This document shows, piece by piece, positions 42,227-51,129 of a DNA stretch of 64,000 nt (its first letter is position 1; the number at the start of each line of letters is the position of its first letter). Source of the stretch: Curtobacterium sp. VKM Ac-1376 (GTDB taxonomy: Bacteria; Actinomycetota; Actinomycetes; Actinomycetales; Microbacteriaceae); NCBI RefSeq assembly GCF_015351025.1, contig NZ_JADKRV010000003.1:62001-126000 (forward strand). Direction: 5' to 3'. The notes beneath the pieces were generated by a model, which saw only the letters and a list, made by a program, of their open reading frames with translations, searched no databases and was not told the DNA's origin. The position numbers were made by a program, and so were the translations under genes.

Positions 42227-42364
42227 CCCTCGCACCGTGCGAGGGCGCGCGCGGGTCGTGCGAGGTTCCGTACTCGGTGCGAGGCTCACGACCCCGCACC
42301 GAGTACGGAACCTCACACCGAACGATCCATCGGCCGCGCCCTCGCACCGTGCGAGGGCGCGCGC
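42227..42364. repeat. REPIN-like composite repeat
   Basis: Two identical 26-base copies (42227-42252 and 42339-42364), each containing the palindrome CCTCGCACCGTGCGAGG, flank a long hairpin (42258-42318). The hairpin has 23-base arms with one mismatch (GAGGTTCCGTACTCGGTGC on the left arm). It fills most of the gap between tetR and the DUF318 gene. The rest of the gap, up to 42387, has no gene. Confidence 0.85.
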
Positions 42365-42399
42365 AGCCCCGACCGGCACACGTCGCCTATCCTGTCCGG

Positions 42400-43413
42400 G
42401 TGACGACGACCACGCGGCCGCCGCAGCGCACCCGGAGCCTGACCGGTCCCGGCCTGGTGCTGCTCGCCGTCGTCGTCCTGCTGGGCCTCCGGCTGCTGTC
42501 CCCGAGCATCGGGACCGCGGGCCTGCCGAACGTGGTGCAGGACTTCCTGACGCTGGCGATCAGCGTCGTCGTCGAGTCCCTGCCCTTCGTGGTGCTCGGC
42601 ATCGTGCTGTCGATCGTCGTCGAGGTCTGGGTCCCCGTCGGTGCGCTCGAGCGGGTCCTGCCGCAGAACGCCTTCGGCCGCCGCGCCGTGATCTCCCTGA
42701 TCGGCATGCTGTTCCCGGTGTGCGAGTGCGGCAACGTCCCGCTCGCCCGCGGCCTGATGATGCGCGGCTTCACCCCGGCCGAGGCCGTCACGTTCCTCGT
42801 CGCCGCCCCGATCCTCAACCCGCTCGTCATCATCAGCACCGCGCAGGCCTTCGGCTGGTCCGGGTGGATCCTGCCGGTACGCATCGTCGGCGGGTTCGTG
42901 ATCGCGAACCTCGTCGGGTGGATCGTCGCCGCGCACCGCCGTCCGGCCGACCTGCTGCTCCCCGCGTTCGAGGCCCGGTGCCGCGCGGCCGTCGGAGCAC
43001 CCCGTGGCCTGCACCGCTGGCGGCAGAGCGCCGCACAGTTCGGCGGCGAGACGGCCACGATGATGCCCGCGCTGTTCGTCGGCGCCGGGCTGGCCGCCGC
43101 GATCCAGGTCGCCGTGCCGCGCTCGACCCTGGTGGCCATCGGCTCGAACCCGGTGCTGTCCGTCGCGGCGATGATGCTGCTGGCGATGACGGTGTCGCTC
43201 TGCTCGAACGTCGACGCCTTCTTCGCGCTGTCGTTCGCGTCGACGTTCCTGCCCGGGTCGATCACGGCCTTCCTGATCATCGGGCCGATCATCGACGTCA
43301 AGATGATCGCCCTGCTGCGCACGACGTTCCGGGTCCGGTTCCTGGTGCTGCTGTCCGTCGTCTGCGTCCTGTTCGCCGGAGCCGTCGGGTTGGTGATGAA
43401 TGTCCTCGTCTGA
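42400..43413 (+). CDS. DUF318/ArsP-type permease (YraQ/YcgR-like)
   Basis: A 337-residue protein with about eight helices and the family motif C-E-C-G-N-V-P-L-A-R in the first half and C-S-N-V-D-A-F-F in the second. Relatives paired with TIGR03943 proteins (B. subtilis YcgR-YcgQ) belong to the zinc uptake regulon; no Zur box is visible here. The start is GTG 42400, six bases after TATCCT (leaderless). It overlaps the next gene by 14 bases. Confidence 0.88.
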   Translation: MTTTTRPPQRTRSLTGPGLVLLAVVVLLGLRLLSPSIGTAGLPNVVQDFLTLAISVVVESLPFVVLGIVLSIVVEVWVPVGALERVLPQNAFGRRAVISLIGMLFPVCECGNVPLARGLMMRGFTPAEAVTFLVAAPILNPLVIISTAQAFGWSGWILPVRIVGGFVIANLVGWIVAAHRRPADLLLPAFEARCRAAVGAPRGLHRWRQSAAQFGGETATMMPALFVGAGLAAAIQVAVPRSTLVAIGSNPVLSVAAMMLLAMTVSLCSNVDAFFALSFASTFLPGSITAFLIIGPIIDVKMIALLRTTFRVRFLVLLSVVCVLFAGAVGLVMNVLV

Positions 43414-44224
43414 TGCACGCAGCAACGCGAGCGCGTACCTGGGACTCGGGTCCGTGCTCGCCGTGGCGCTCTGCACCCTGTGGCTCGCACTGGTCGGGCA
43501 CCTCGACCTGTACATCAACCCGCGGTACTCGGTGTTCACGGTCGTGCTCGCCGCCGTCGGGGTGCCCGCGTCGATCGCTGGCCTGGTGGTCATCGCTCGC
43601 GGGCACGGGCACGGGCACACCCACGGCGACGACGAGGACGAACTCGATCTGCACCAGCAACAGCGGACGGGAGGCCGTGGTCGCGCCGTCCGCCTCACCC
43701 TGGGCGGAGCAGCTGCGATCGTCACGATCGGGGTCACCGTGGCGATGCTCGTCCTGCCCCCGACGACGCTGTCCGCCCGCACCGCGCAGCAGCGGAGCGT
43801 CGACTCGGCGACCCTGTCGAACGCGACCGGATCCGAGGCGGCGGTCTCCCTGCTCGGCAGCGAGGGCGTCGACACCTCGGAGTACGGCGTCAAGGACTGG
43901 GCCGCCCTGATCCGGCAGACCACCGACACCACGGCGCTCGTCGGCAAGCAGGTCGAACTGTCCGGCTTCGTGGTGCCGGGCACCAACGGGTCCTTCACGC
44001 TCACCCGGTTCGTCATCAGCTGCTGCGCCGTGGACGCCCAGCCGGTCGGCCTCGGCGTCGTGACGGACGACGACGGTGCCGGCAGCGCGCCCGAGGAAGG
44101 GCAGTGGGTGACCGTCCGCGGAGCCCTCGCCGCCAACCCGGACCAGTCCGCCGACGCCCGCATCGTCATCAAGGCCGCGAAGGTCACCGAGATCGCGCAG
44201 CCGAAGGACCCGTATGAGTACTGA
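43400..44224 (+). CDS. TIGR03943-family permease partner (YcgQ-like)
   Basis: A 274-residue protein with two N-terminal helices, a His-rich loop G-H-G-H-G-H-T-H-G (about residue 70), another helix, and an extracytoplasmic domain ending in the family motif R-F-V-I-S-C-C-A-V-D-A-Q. The His loop and Cys pair suggest metal handling together with the DUF318 permease, with which it is translationally coupled. The ion is unproven. Confidence 0.87.
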   Translation: MSSSDARSNASAYLGLGSVLAVALCTLWLALVGHLDLYINPRYSVFTVVLAAVGVPASIAGLVVIARGHGHGHTHGDDEDELDLHQQQRTGGRGRAVRLTLGGAAAIVTIGVTVAMLVLPPTTLSARTAQQRSVDSATLSNATGSEAAVSLLGSEGVDTSEYGVKDWAALIRQTTDTTALVGKQVELSGFVVPGTNGSFTLTRFVISCCAVDAQPVGLGVVTDDDGAGSAPEEGQWVTVRGALAANPDQSADARIVIKAAKVTEIAQPKDPYEY

Positions 44225-45617
44225 GCGTGCGCGCCGCCCGGTCGCGCACCGGTTCCACCGCCGGTACGTGGCCGTCGTGCTCGTCCTCGCCGTGGTCGCC
44301 GCGCTCGCCGCGGTCGTCGGCTCGCAGCAGGGCCCACGCCTGCGCGACGTGTCGTACGACGCCAGCGGTCTGGTGTCCCGGCCGGCGCAGCGCGTCATCC
44401 TCACGGCCAACCAGGCCCTGCAGGAGGTCTCGGCCGACGACGTCCGCGTCAGCCCGGCTGCGGCGCACACCGTGACCTCGAGCGGCAACACGATCGCGGT
44501 CGAGTTCGCCGGACCCCTGGCCTACGACCGTGACTACACGGTCACCGTCGCGAACGTCCGGGCGCCCGGGCAGCGCGCCACGTCGGACCTGACGGCGGCC
44601 ATCCGCACCGGCAGCACCGACGTGCTCGCGCTGGTCCCCGGGGAGACCGGAGCGGAGGACCGTATCGTCCGCCGCTCCCTCGACGCCGGCGGTGCGACGA
44701 CCGTGTACCAGGGCACCGCGATCTCGGAGTACGCCCGGCTCGGCCGTTCCCTGGTGGTCGTGAGCGGCACGGACGCCAGTTCCTCGGTCGACATCGTGCC
44801 GCTCAGCGGCGGGGTGCAGGACGGCGGCGGCCCCGTCGAGCACCTCACCCTGCCGACGTCCGAGGGCCGCGTCACGGCACTCCACGTCGCCGACGACGGT
44901 GCCTCGTTCGGGTTCGAGTACGCCGACACCTCGACCGGGCAGTCCCGGAACACCGGCCTGTACGTGGTCGACATGACCGGCACGCACATGCCCACCGCGA
45001 TCGCGGCGAACGGCAAGCCGACGACGGGCGCCGTCCCGATGACCGTCGCACAGTGGGCCTACGTGCCGCGGACCGAGAGCGCCCTGGTCCGGACCGGCAG
45101 CGACGACCTGGTGCTCGTCGACATGAGCGGTGGCGCCGACCCGGTCCGGCTCGGCAGCGCCACCTACCTGCACGGATTCGTCGGCACCGGCACCACGGCC
45201 GTCGTCGAGACCGGCACCGGCATCGTGCGCCTGGACCTGACCGACGGGTCGAAGTCGTCGCTGCAGGCGCCCGCCGCGAGTACCGATGCGGCCGTCCTCG
45301 GGCGCATCGCCCAGCTGACGGACGACACGTACCTGCGCGTGCTGGGGGACGTGCGGTCGGACGGGACCATCTCGGCACGGATCGTGCGTGTGGACGGTGT
45401 GCGGGCCTCCCGGCTCGCCGTGACCATCCCCGACGACGCGAGCGTCACGGCGGTCTGCCCGTCCCCGAACAGCCAGTTCGTCGCGGTCGCGACGAAGTCG
45501 GCGACCGGCGAGCTGGTGAGCATCGTCGATGCGTCCTCCGGTGCGCTCGAGGCGAGCATCGACGCCGGTTCCGTCGACTGGTGCGGGGCACTGCCGTCCG
45601 GAGACGAGGTCGGCTGA
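44214..45617 (+). CDS. Membrane-anchored protein with Ig-like and beta-propeller-like regions
   Basis: A 467-residue protein with one N-terminal helix (about residues 18-38), an Ig-like domain (about 45-130, with the typical Y-D-R-D-Y-T-V-T-V) and then repeated strands like a beta-propeller (about 140-455). Only two Cys residues are present, both near the end. It overlaps the TIGR03943 gene and is the third gene of the operon, so it may be an extracellular accessory of the metal system. The family was not recognised. Confidence 0.72.
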   Translation: MSTERARRPVAHRFHRRYVAVVLVLAVVAALAAVVGSQQGPRLRDVSYDASGLVSRPAQRVILTANQALQEVSADDVRVSPAAAHTVTSSGNTIAVEFAGPLAYDRDYTVTVANVRAPGQRATSDLTAAIRTGSTDVLALVPGETGAEDRIVRRSLDAGGATTVYQGTAISEYARLGRSLVVVSGTDASSSVDIVPLSGGVQDGGGPVEHLTLPTSEGRVTALHVADDGASFGFEYADTSTGQSRNTGLYVVDMTGTHMPTAIAANGKPTTGAVPMTVAQWAYVPRTESALVRTGSDDLVLVDMSGGADPVRLGSATYLHGFVGTGTTAVVETGTGIVRLDLTDGSKSSLQAPAASTDAAVLGRIAQLTDDTYLRVLGDVRSDGTISARIVRVDGVRASRLAVTIPDDASVTAVCPSPNSQFVAVATKSATGELVSIVDASSGALEASIDAGSVDWCGALPSGDEVG

Positions 45618-45642
45618 CGCTCCGGCGCCGACACGACGAACG

Positions 45643-45683
45643 GACAGGAGGCCCGGTACCAGCTGGCAACGGGCCTCCCTGTC
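45643..45683 (+). terminator. Imperfect palindrome after the DUF318 operon
   Basis: GACAGGAGGCCCGGTACC, AGCT, then a near complement ending GGGCCTCCCTGTC (one bulge, two mismatches). Same family as 26873-26912. It lies between convergent genes and probably ends both transcripts. Confidence 0.75.
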
Positions 45684-45699
45684 GTGCAGGTGGTGACGA

Positions 45700-46746
45700 C
45701 TACGCCAGCGTGGCCGCGTCGATCACGAAGCGGTAGCGGACGTCCGACGACAGCACGCGCTCGTAGGCCTCGTTGATCTGGTCGGCGCTGATGAGCTCGG
45801 TCTCCGGCAGGATCCCGTGCTCGGCGCAGAAGTCCAGCATCTCCTGGGTCTCGCGGATGCCGCCGATGGCCGAACCGGCCCAGCTGAGCCGACGGGGGAT
45901 CAGGGCGAAGGCCGGCACCTCGAGCGGCTCGGACGGCGCGCCCACGTTGACGAGCGTGCCGTCGACCTTGAGCAGGCCGAGGTAGTCGCCCATCGGGATC
46001 TTCGCCGAGACGGTGTTGATGATGAGCTCGAAGGAGTTCGCGAGCTTCTCGAACGTCTCCGGATCCTTCGTCGCGTAGTGGGCGGTCGCGCCGTAGCGGA
46101 GCGAGTCCTCCTGCTTCGAGGTGGTCTGCGACAGGACGGTGACCTCGGCGCCGAGCGCGACAGCGATCTTGACGGCCATGTGGCCGAGCCCGCCCATGCC
46201 GACGACCGCGACCTTCGTGCCGGGGCCGGCGTTCCAGTGGTGCAGCGGCGAGTAGGTGGTGATGCCGGCGCAGAGCAGCGGTGCGACCTTCTCGATGTCG
46301 AGTGACTCGGGGACGCGGAGGACGAAGTCCTCGTTCACGACGACGGCCTGCGAGTAGCCGCCCTGCGTGATCGAGCCGTCGGCCGAGTCGACGCTCGCGT
46401 ACGTGCCGATGTTGCCCTTCAGGCAGTACTGCTCCTGGCCGGCGACGCAGTTCTCGCACTCGCCGCACGAGTTCACCATGCAGCCGACGCCGACGCGGTC
46501 GCCGACCTGGTGCTCGGTGACGTTCTCGCCGACGGCGGAGACGTGGCCGACGATCTCGTGGCCGACGACCTGCGGGTACTGGATGGGGCCCCACTCGCCG
46601 CGGACGGTGTGGATGTCCGAGTGGCAGATGCCGGCGTAGGCGATGTCGATCTCGACGTCGTTCGGGCCGACGTCACGACGGGTGATGGTGGTCTTGACGA
46701 GCGGCTCGGTCGCTGACGGTGCCGCGTACGCGTTGACGGTGCGCAA
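45700..46746 (-). CDS. Zinc-dependent NAD(P)-dependent alcohol dehydrogenase (YahK/CAD type)
   Basis: A 348-residue MDR enzyme. The catalytic zinc ligands are in G-I-C-H-S-D and G-H-E-I-V-G. The structural zinc loop is [15 protein letters not shown], and the cofactor motif is G-M-G-G-L-G. It reduces aldehydes or oxidises alcohols. The start is TTG 46746, chosen because GAGGAG lies four bases upstream and the length then matches the family. No ATG or GTG nearby has a ribosome site. Confidence 0.9.
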   Translation of the reverse strand: MRTVNAYAAPSATEPLVKTTITRRDVGPNDVEIDIAYAGICHSDIHTVRGEWGPIQYPQVVGHEIVGHVSAVGENVTEHQVGDRVGVGCMVNSCGECENCVAGQEQYCLKGNIGTYASVDSADGSITQGGYSQAVVVNEDFVLRVPESLDIEKVAPLLCAGITTYSPLHHWNAGPGTKVAVVGMGGLGHMAVKIAVALGAEVTVLSQTTSKQEDSLRYGATAHYATKDPETFEKLANSFELIINTVSAKIPMGDYLGLLKVDGTLVNVGAPSEPLEVPAFALIPRRLSWAGSAIGGIRETQEMLDFCAEHGILPETELISADQINEAYERVLSSDVRYRFVIDAATLA

Positions 46747-46897
46747 TGATCTCCTCGTGGGGGTGGTGCGTTGCGGGCCGGTTGCGGCCCGCAACCAGTC
46801 TGCGCGGGGCCGCAAGTGGGTGGGAGGTACAACGAGGACACCCTTGCGCGGTCGGACGGGCGAGTCTCCGCAGCGGCGTGGGTACGGGCTCGTCGCC

Positions 46898-46988
46898 GGA
46901 TCCGCCGGATCCTCCCGATCCTGCCGATCCTGCCGATCCTGCCGATCCTGCCGGGTCTGCCGATCCTGCCGGGTCTGCCGGCTCCGCC
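46898..46988. repeat. Nine-base tandem repeat (minisatellite)
   Basis: About ten head-to-tail units of the type CGATCCTGC, with the central ones identical and the outer ones drifting (CGGGTCTGC, GGATCCGCC). It fills the gap between the glycerate kinase stop and the alcohol dehydrogenase start region (46747-46992). No gene is supported here. Confidence 0.85.
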
Positions 46989-46992
46989 GCGG

Positions 46993-48036
46993 TCAGACGA
47001 GGCGGGCGAGCCGCTGGCCGGCGATCGCCGCGAAGCGCAGCGGGTCGGCCAGGGCGTCGTCGGGTTCGCCGGTGGTCTGCGTCGCCAGCACGGTGAGTGA
47101 CGCGGCCGCCGCGTACTCGGCGAGCGACGCCTCGATCGCGCCCGCGACGAGCATCGACCGAGCAGCGGGCGCGTGCGCTGCTGTCAGGGCACGGACGACC
47201 GAGGGCACCTTGCCGACGGCGCTCTGCCCGTCGTACCGACCCTCGCCGGACATCACGACGTCGGCGGCGTCGAGCAGCGCGGGGAGCCCGAGCACCTCGG
47301 CGACGGCGTCGGCCCCACCGGCGAGCGTGGCACCCCACACCAGGAGACCGAACCCGACACCACCCGCAGCGCCTGCGCCCGGGGTGGCCGGGTCGACGGA
47401 CGGGAAGCGTGCGGCCCAGGCGGCCAGCTGGTCGTCGAAGGACGGGACGCGGTCGGGGGTGATGCCCTTCTGCAGCCCGAACACCGCGGCGGCGCCGGTC
47501 GGGCCGAGCAACGGCGAGGTGACGTCGGTGAGCACGGTGACGCCGAGTGGCGGGAGTGCACGGAGTCCGGTACCGGCGCCCTCGCTGTCGAGGCCGAGCG
47601 CCTCGAGCACGGGTCGCCCGCCGTCGGTCGAGGCGCTCCCGCCGATGCCGAGCACGAGCCCCGTGGCCCCGGCGTCGAGCGCGACGGCGATGGCCTCGCC
47701 GAACCCGCGGCTCGTCGCGGTGTCGGGCAGCAGATCGTCGAGCAGGGGCAGGCCGCTCGTCGCGGCGAGCTCCACGACCGCACGGCCGTCGGGCAGTCGG
47801 AGCCAGGACGTGTCGACGGGGGTGCCGGCCGGCCCGGTCACGGTGACGGGAACGCGAACGGCGCCGGGAACCGCCGTCTCGAAGGCGTCGAGCGTGCCCT
47901 CGCCGCCATCGGCCATCGGCACGAGTACGACGTCGTCGCCCGGTCGCTCGGTCAGCCAGCCGTTGCCGATCGCCTGGGCGACGGACGCCGCGGTCGCGGT
48001 GCCCTTGAACGAGTCCGGAGCCACGATGATGCGCAC
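46993..48036 (-). CDS. Glycerate kinase (GarK/GlxK type)
   Basis: A 347-residue class II-type glycerate kinase: I-I-V-A-P-D-S-F-K-G-T at the start, P-M-A-D-G-G-E-G-T near residue 38, G-I-G-G-S-A-S-T-D-G-G and S-G-E-G-R-Y-D-G-Q-S. It phosphorylates glycerate with ATP in glyoxylate or glucarate breakdown. The GTG start is six bases after TACGGT on the minus strand (leaderless). Confidence 0.93.
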   Translation of the reverse strand: MRIIVAPDSFKGTATAASVAQAIGNGWLTERPGDDVVLVPMADGGEGTLDAFETAVPGAVRVPVTVTGPAGTPVDTSWLRLPDGRAVVELAATSGLPLLDDLLPDTATSRGFGEAIAVALDAGATGLVLGIGGSASTDGGRPVLEALGLDSEGAGTGLRALPPLGVTVLTDVTSPLLGPTGAAAVFGLQKGITPDRVPSFDDQLAAWAARFPSVDPATPGAGAAGGVGFGLLVWGATLAGGADAVAEVLGLPALLDAADVVMSGEGRYDGQSAVGKVPSVVRALTAAHAPAARSMLVAGAIEASLAEYAAAASLTVLATQTTGEPDDALADPLRFAAIAGQRLARLV

Positions 48037-48153
48037 GGAACCACCGTAGCGGCCGACCGGTCGCGTTCTGAGGCCCGCGGTACGCCGGTGTGTGCGCGAA
48101 GCGCCGCCCTGTTCACGAGACGCCTCCGGATTCGGCGGCGTGCCGCCGACCGA

Positions 48154-48178
48154 GCGGCGTCTTCCGAACACGACGGCG
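48154..48178. repeat. 25-base repeat GCGGCGTCTTCCGAACACG..., copy 1
   Basis: This 25-base string occurs again exactly at 54890-54914, with similar flanks (C-T-T-C-C-G follows both within two bases). The surrounding gap (48037-48197) contains further GCGGCG/CGCCGC pairing and no gene. Confidence 0.85.
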
Positions 48179-48197
48179 TCTTCCGAGCACCACAGCG

Positions 48198-49337
48198 TCA
48201 GGGGGCCGGTGCGGGCACCGTCTCCGGCAGGGTGAAGCGCGGGTGCGGCGCCCCGCCCGTCGCCAGGTCGGCGAGCATCTCGCCGAGCAACGGCGCGAAC
48301 TTGAAGCCGTGCCCGGAGAACCCCGTCGCCACGGTGAGCGGCCCCACCCGGTCGACGACGAAGTCCTCGTCCGGGGAGTTGTCGTACAGGCAGCTGATGA
48401 ACGTCGGCTTCGTCGCGTCCACGCCCGGCACGTACCGCGCGACGTACGCCTGCAGCCGCTCGGCCTCAGCCGGCACGGGCGAGAAGTCCCGGTGGTCCGG
48501 GTCGACGACGGGGCCGGTGCCGTGGAACCCCACCTTCACACCCTCACCGGGGGTCAGCAGCCCGTACACGTCGTCGCCGTCGGCCCAGTGCACGAAGCTC
48601 GGCCACGCCTCGTCCGGCAGGCGGCTCGGGAAGTGCGCGGGCTGCTCCTGCGTGACACGGATGGCCGGGAGGCCCACCCCACGTCCGGTGAGCAGCGCAC
48701 CCACCAGCGTGGGGACCCACGACCCCGCGGCCGCCACCACGGACCGGGTCGCCTCCGTCGACACCGTGCCGTCGGGCCCGGTGGCGGAGACGACGACGGT
48801 GTCGCCCCGGTCCTCGAGCGCGGTGACCCGGGTGTCGAACCGCAGGTCGGCGAGCCCGGTCCGCTCAGCCAGCGTCAGGAAGACCTCGATCGCGCGCTCG
48901 GAGCAGATGCGTCCGGCGGTGGCGTGCGCGAGGACGTGTCCCTCGAAGGCGATGCCCGGCCACCGTTCGGCCGCCTGCTCCGGGGCCAGGGACTCGTGCG
49001 GGATGTCCGCGTCGGCGAGGGCGGCGGCGATCGCGTCGACGACCTCGGGCCGACCGTGGTCGACCGCCCCCGTGCGGACGATGATCTCCTCGCCCGCAGC
49101 CGCCTCGAGCGCTTCCCACAGCCGGAGCGCGCGGGTGGTCAGGGCGACGTACTCCGCATCGGCGTAGCCCTGCCGGAAGATCCTGGTGGCTCCGTGCGAC
49201 GAACCGAAGTGGTGCCCGCGGCCGTGCTGCTCGAGGAGCACGACGCGCTCGCCGCGGCCCGTCAGGGCGTACGCGGTCGCGGCACCGACGACCCCGGCGC
49301 CGATGACGACCGTGGGGGACCCGGGGGTGGAGGACAT
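48198..49337 (-). CDS. FAD-dependent oxidoreductase, monomeric sarcosine oxidase/SolA type
   Basis: A 379-residue flavoenzyme. The dinucleotide motif is V-V-I-G-A-G-V-V-G-A-A. The region S-C-L-Y-D-N-S-P-D-E-D-F matches the covalent-FAD cysteine site of monomeric sarcosine oxidase. The end G-F-S-G-H-G-F-K-F-A-P is typical. It oxidises N-methyl amino acids or similar amines with oxygen. The ATG is six bases after TACGCT (leaderless). Confidence 0.9.
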   Translation of the reverse strand: MSSTPGSPTVVIGAGVVGAATAYALTGRGERVVLLEQHGRGHHFGSSHGATRIFRQGYADAEYVALTTRALRLWEALEAAAGEEIIVRTGAVDHGRPEVVDAIAAALADADIPHESLAPEQAAERWPGIAFEGHVLAHATAGRICSERAIEVFLTLAERTGLADLRFDTRVTALEDRGDTVVVSATGPDGTVSTEATRSVVAAAGSWVPTLVGALLTGRGVGLPAIRVTQEQPAHFPSRLPDEAWPSFVHWADGDDVYGLLTPGEGVKVGFHGTGPVVDPDHRDFSPVPAEAERLQAYVARYVPGVDATKPTFISCLYDNSPDEDFVVDRVGPLTVATGFSGHGFKFAPLLGEMLADLATGGAPHPRFTLPETVPAPAP

Positions 49338-49359
49338 GCGGCGAGCGTACGTCCGACGG

Positions 49360-49430
49360 AGCGAGTGACGGGAATCGAACCCGCGCTACCAGCTTGGGAA
49401 GCTGGAGTTCTACCATTGAACTACACTCGC
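49360..49430 (-). tRNA. tRNA-Gly, anticodon CCC
   Basis: On the minus strand the acceptor stem GCGAGTG pairs with CACTCGC. The D arm GTTC...GAAC, the anticodon stem CCAGC/GCTGG with loop TTCCCAA (anticodon CCC, reads GGG) and the T loop TTCGATT are all present. The discriminator base is T, and CCA is not encoded. No integrase or attachment-site duplication is seen next to it. Confidence 0.97.
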
Positions 49431-49625
49431 GCGCCCCGCTCGGCGGGACGCAGCAAGCCTAGCGGATTCTCGCCTGGAAGCCAGCCGACCGCGCACCGTA
49501 CGCCTGATGTCGGGCGTGTGTCGCGCCTCCCGAGTCTCCGCTGTGAGGGTGCGAGCCTGACGGACAGGTGTCGTGCCCGTGTGTACCGTCCAGGGAGTTC
49601 CAGCCCCGAACCGAGGAGGACCCGG

Positions 49626-50769
<1,144 letters not shown>

Positions 50770-50780
<11 letters not shown>

Positions 50781-51117
50781 CGTCACCATCCTCTGCCGGC
50801 AGCCGGTGGAGACCCGGGAGGTCGCCGAGGCGCTCCTGCTGCACGATGATGCCTGGTGGGTCCGTGCCCTGGACGACGGGCCGATGATGCAGGTCTGTCG
50901 CGACGCCACCCATCCCGTGATCACGGTGCTCGGCGTCCGCCGGGTGGACTCCTTCGACGAGGTCGAGCGCATCCTGCCGGATGCTCCGACGCTCGCGACC
51001 CCGCTCTGGTGGGTCGACACGGTCACCCCGGCCGGGCCCGACGGGGAGTCGGGGATCTCGGCCGCGCTCGAGGCCGCGCTGGACCTCGACGCGGTCTGCA
51101 TCGTCCACGGCGATTGA
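50770..51117 (+). CDS. Hypothetical protein coupled to the DUF6177-like gene
   Basis: A 115-residue soluble alpha/beta protein starting at GTG 50770 inside the end of the previous gene (11-base overlap), so co-translated. No signal or helix-turn-helix is visible. Segments such as D-D-A-W-W-V-R-A-L and P-L-W-W-V-D-T-V are Trp-rich. The family was not recognised. Partner or immunity-like roles are possible but unproven. Confidence 0.7.
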
Positions 51118-51129
51118 GCGCCGGCGGGC

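Noticed and set aside
42227..42364. CRISPR-like array at the repeated CCTCGCACCG units
   Set aside because: Only two copies, self-complementary and separated by a hairpin rather than unique spacers, and no cas genes.
46898..46988. CRISPR or protein-coding repeat at the nine-base tandem units
   Set aside because: The units are contiguous without spacers, and the open frames across them have no start with a ribosome site and no family resemblance.
49360..49430. tRNA-Gly as an integration site of a mobile element
   Set aside because: There is no integrase nearby and no direct repeat of the tRNA 3' end within the window; the flanking genes look chromosomal.
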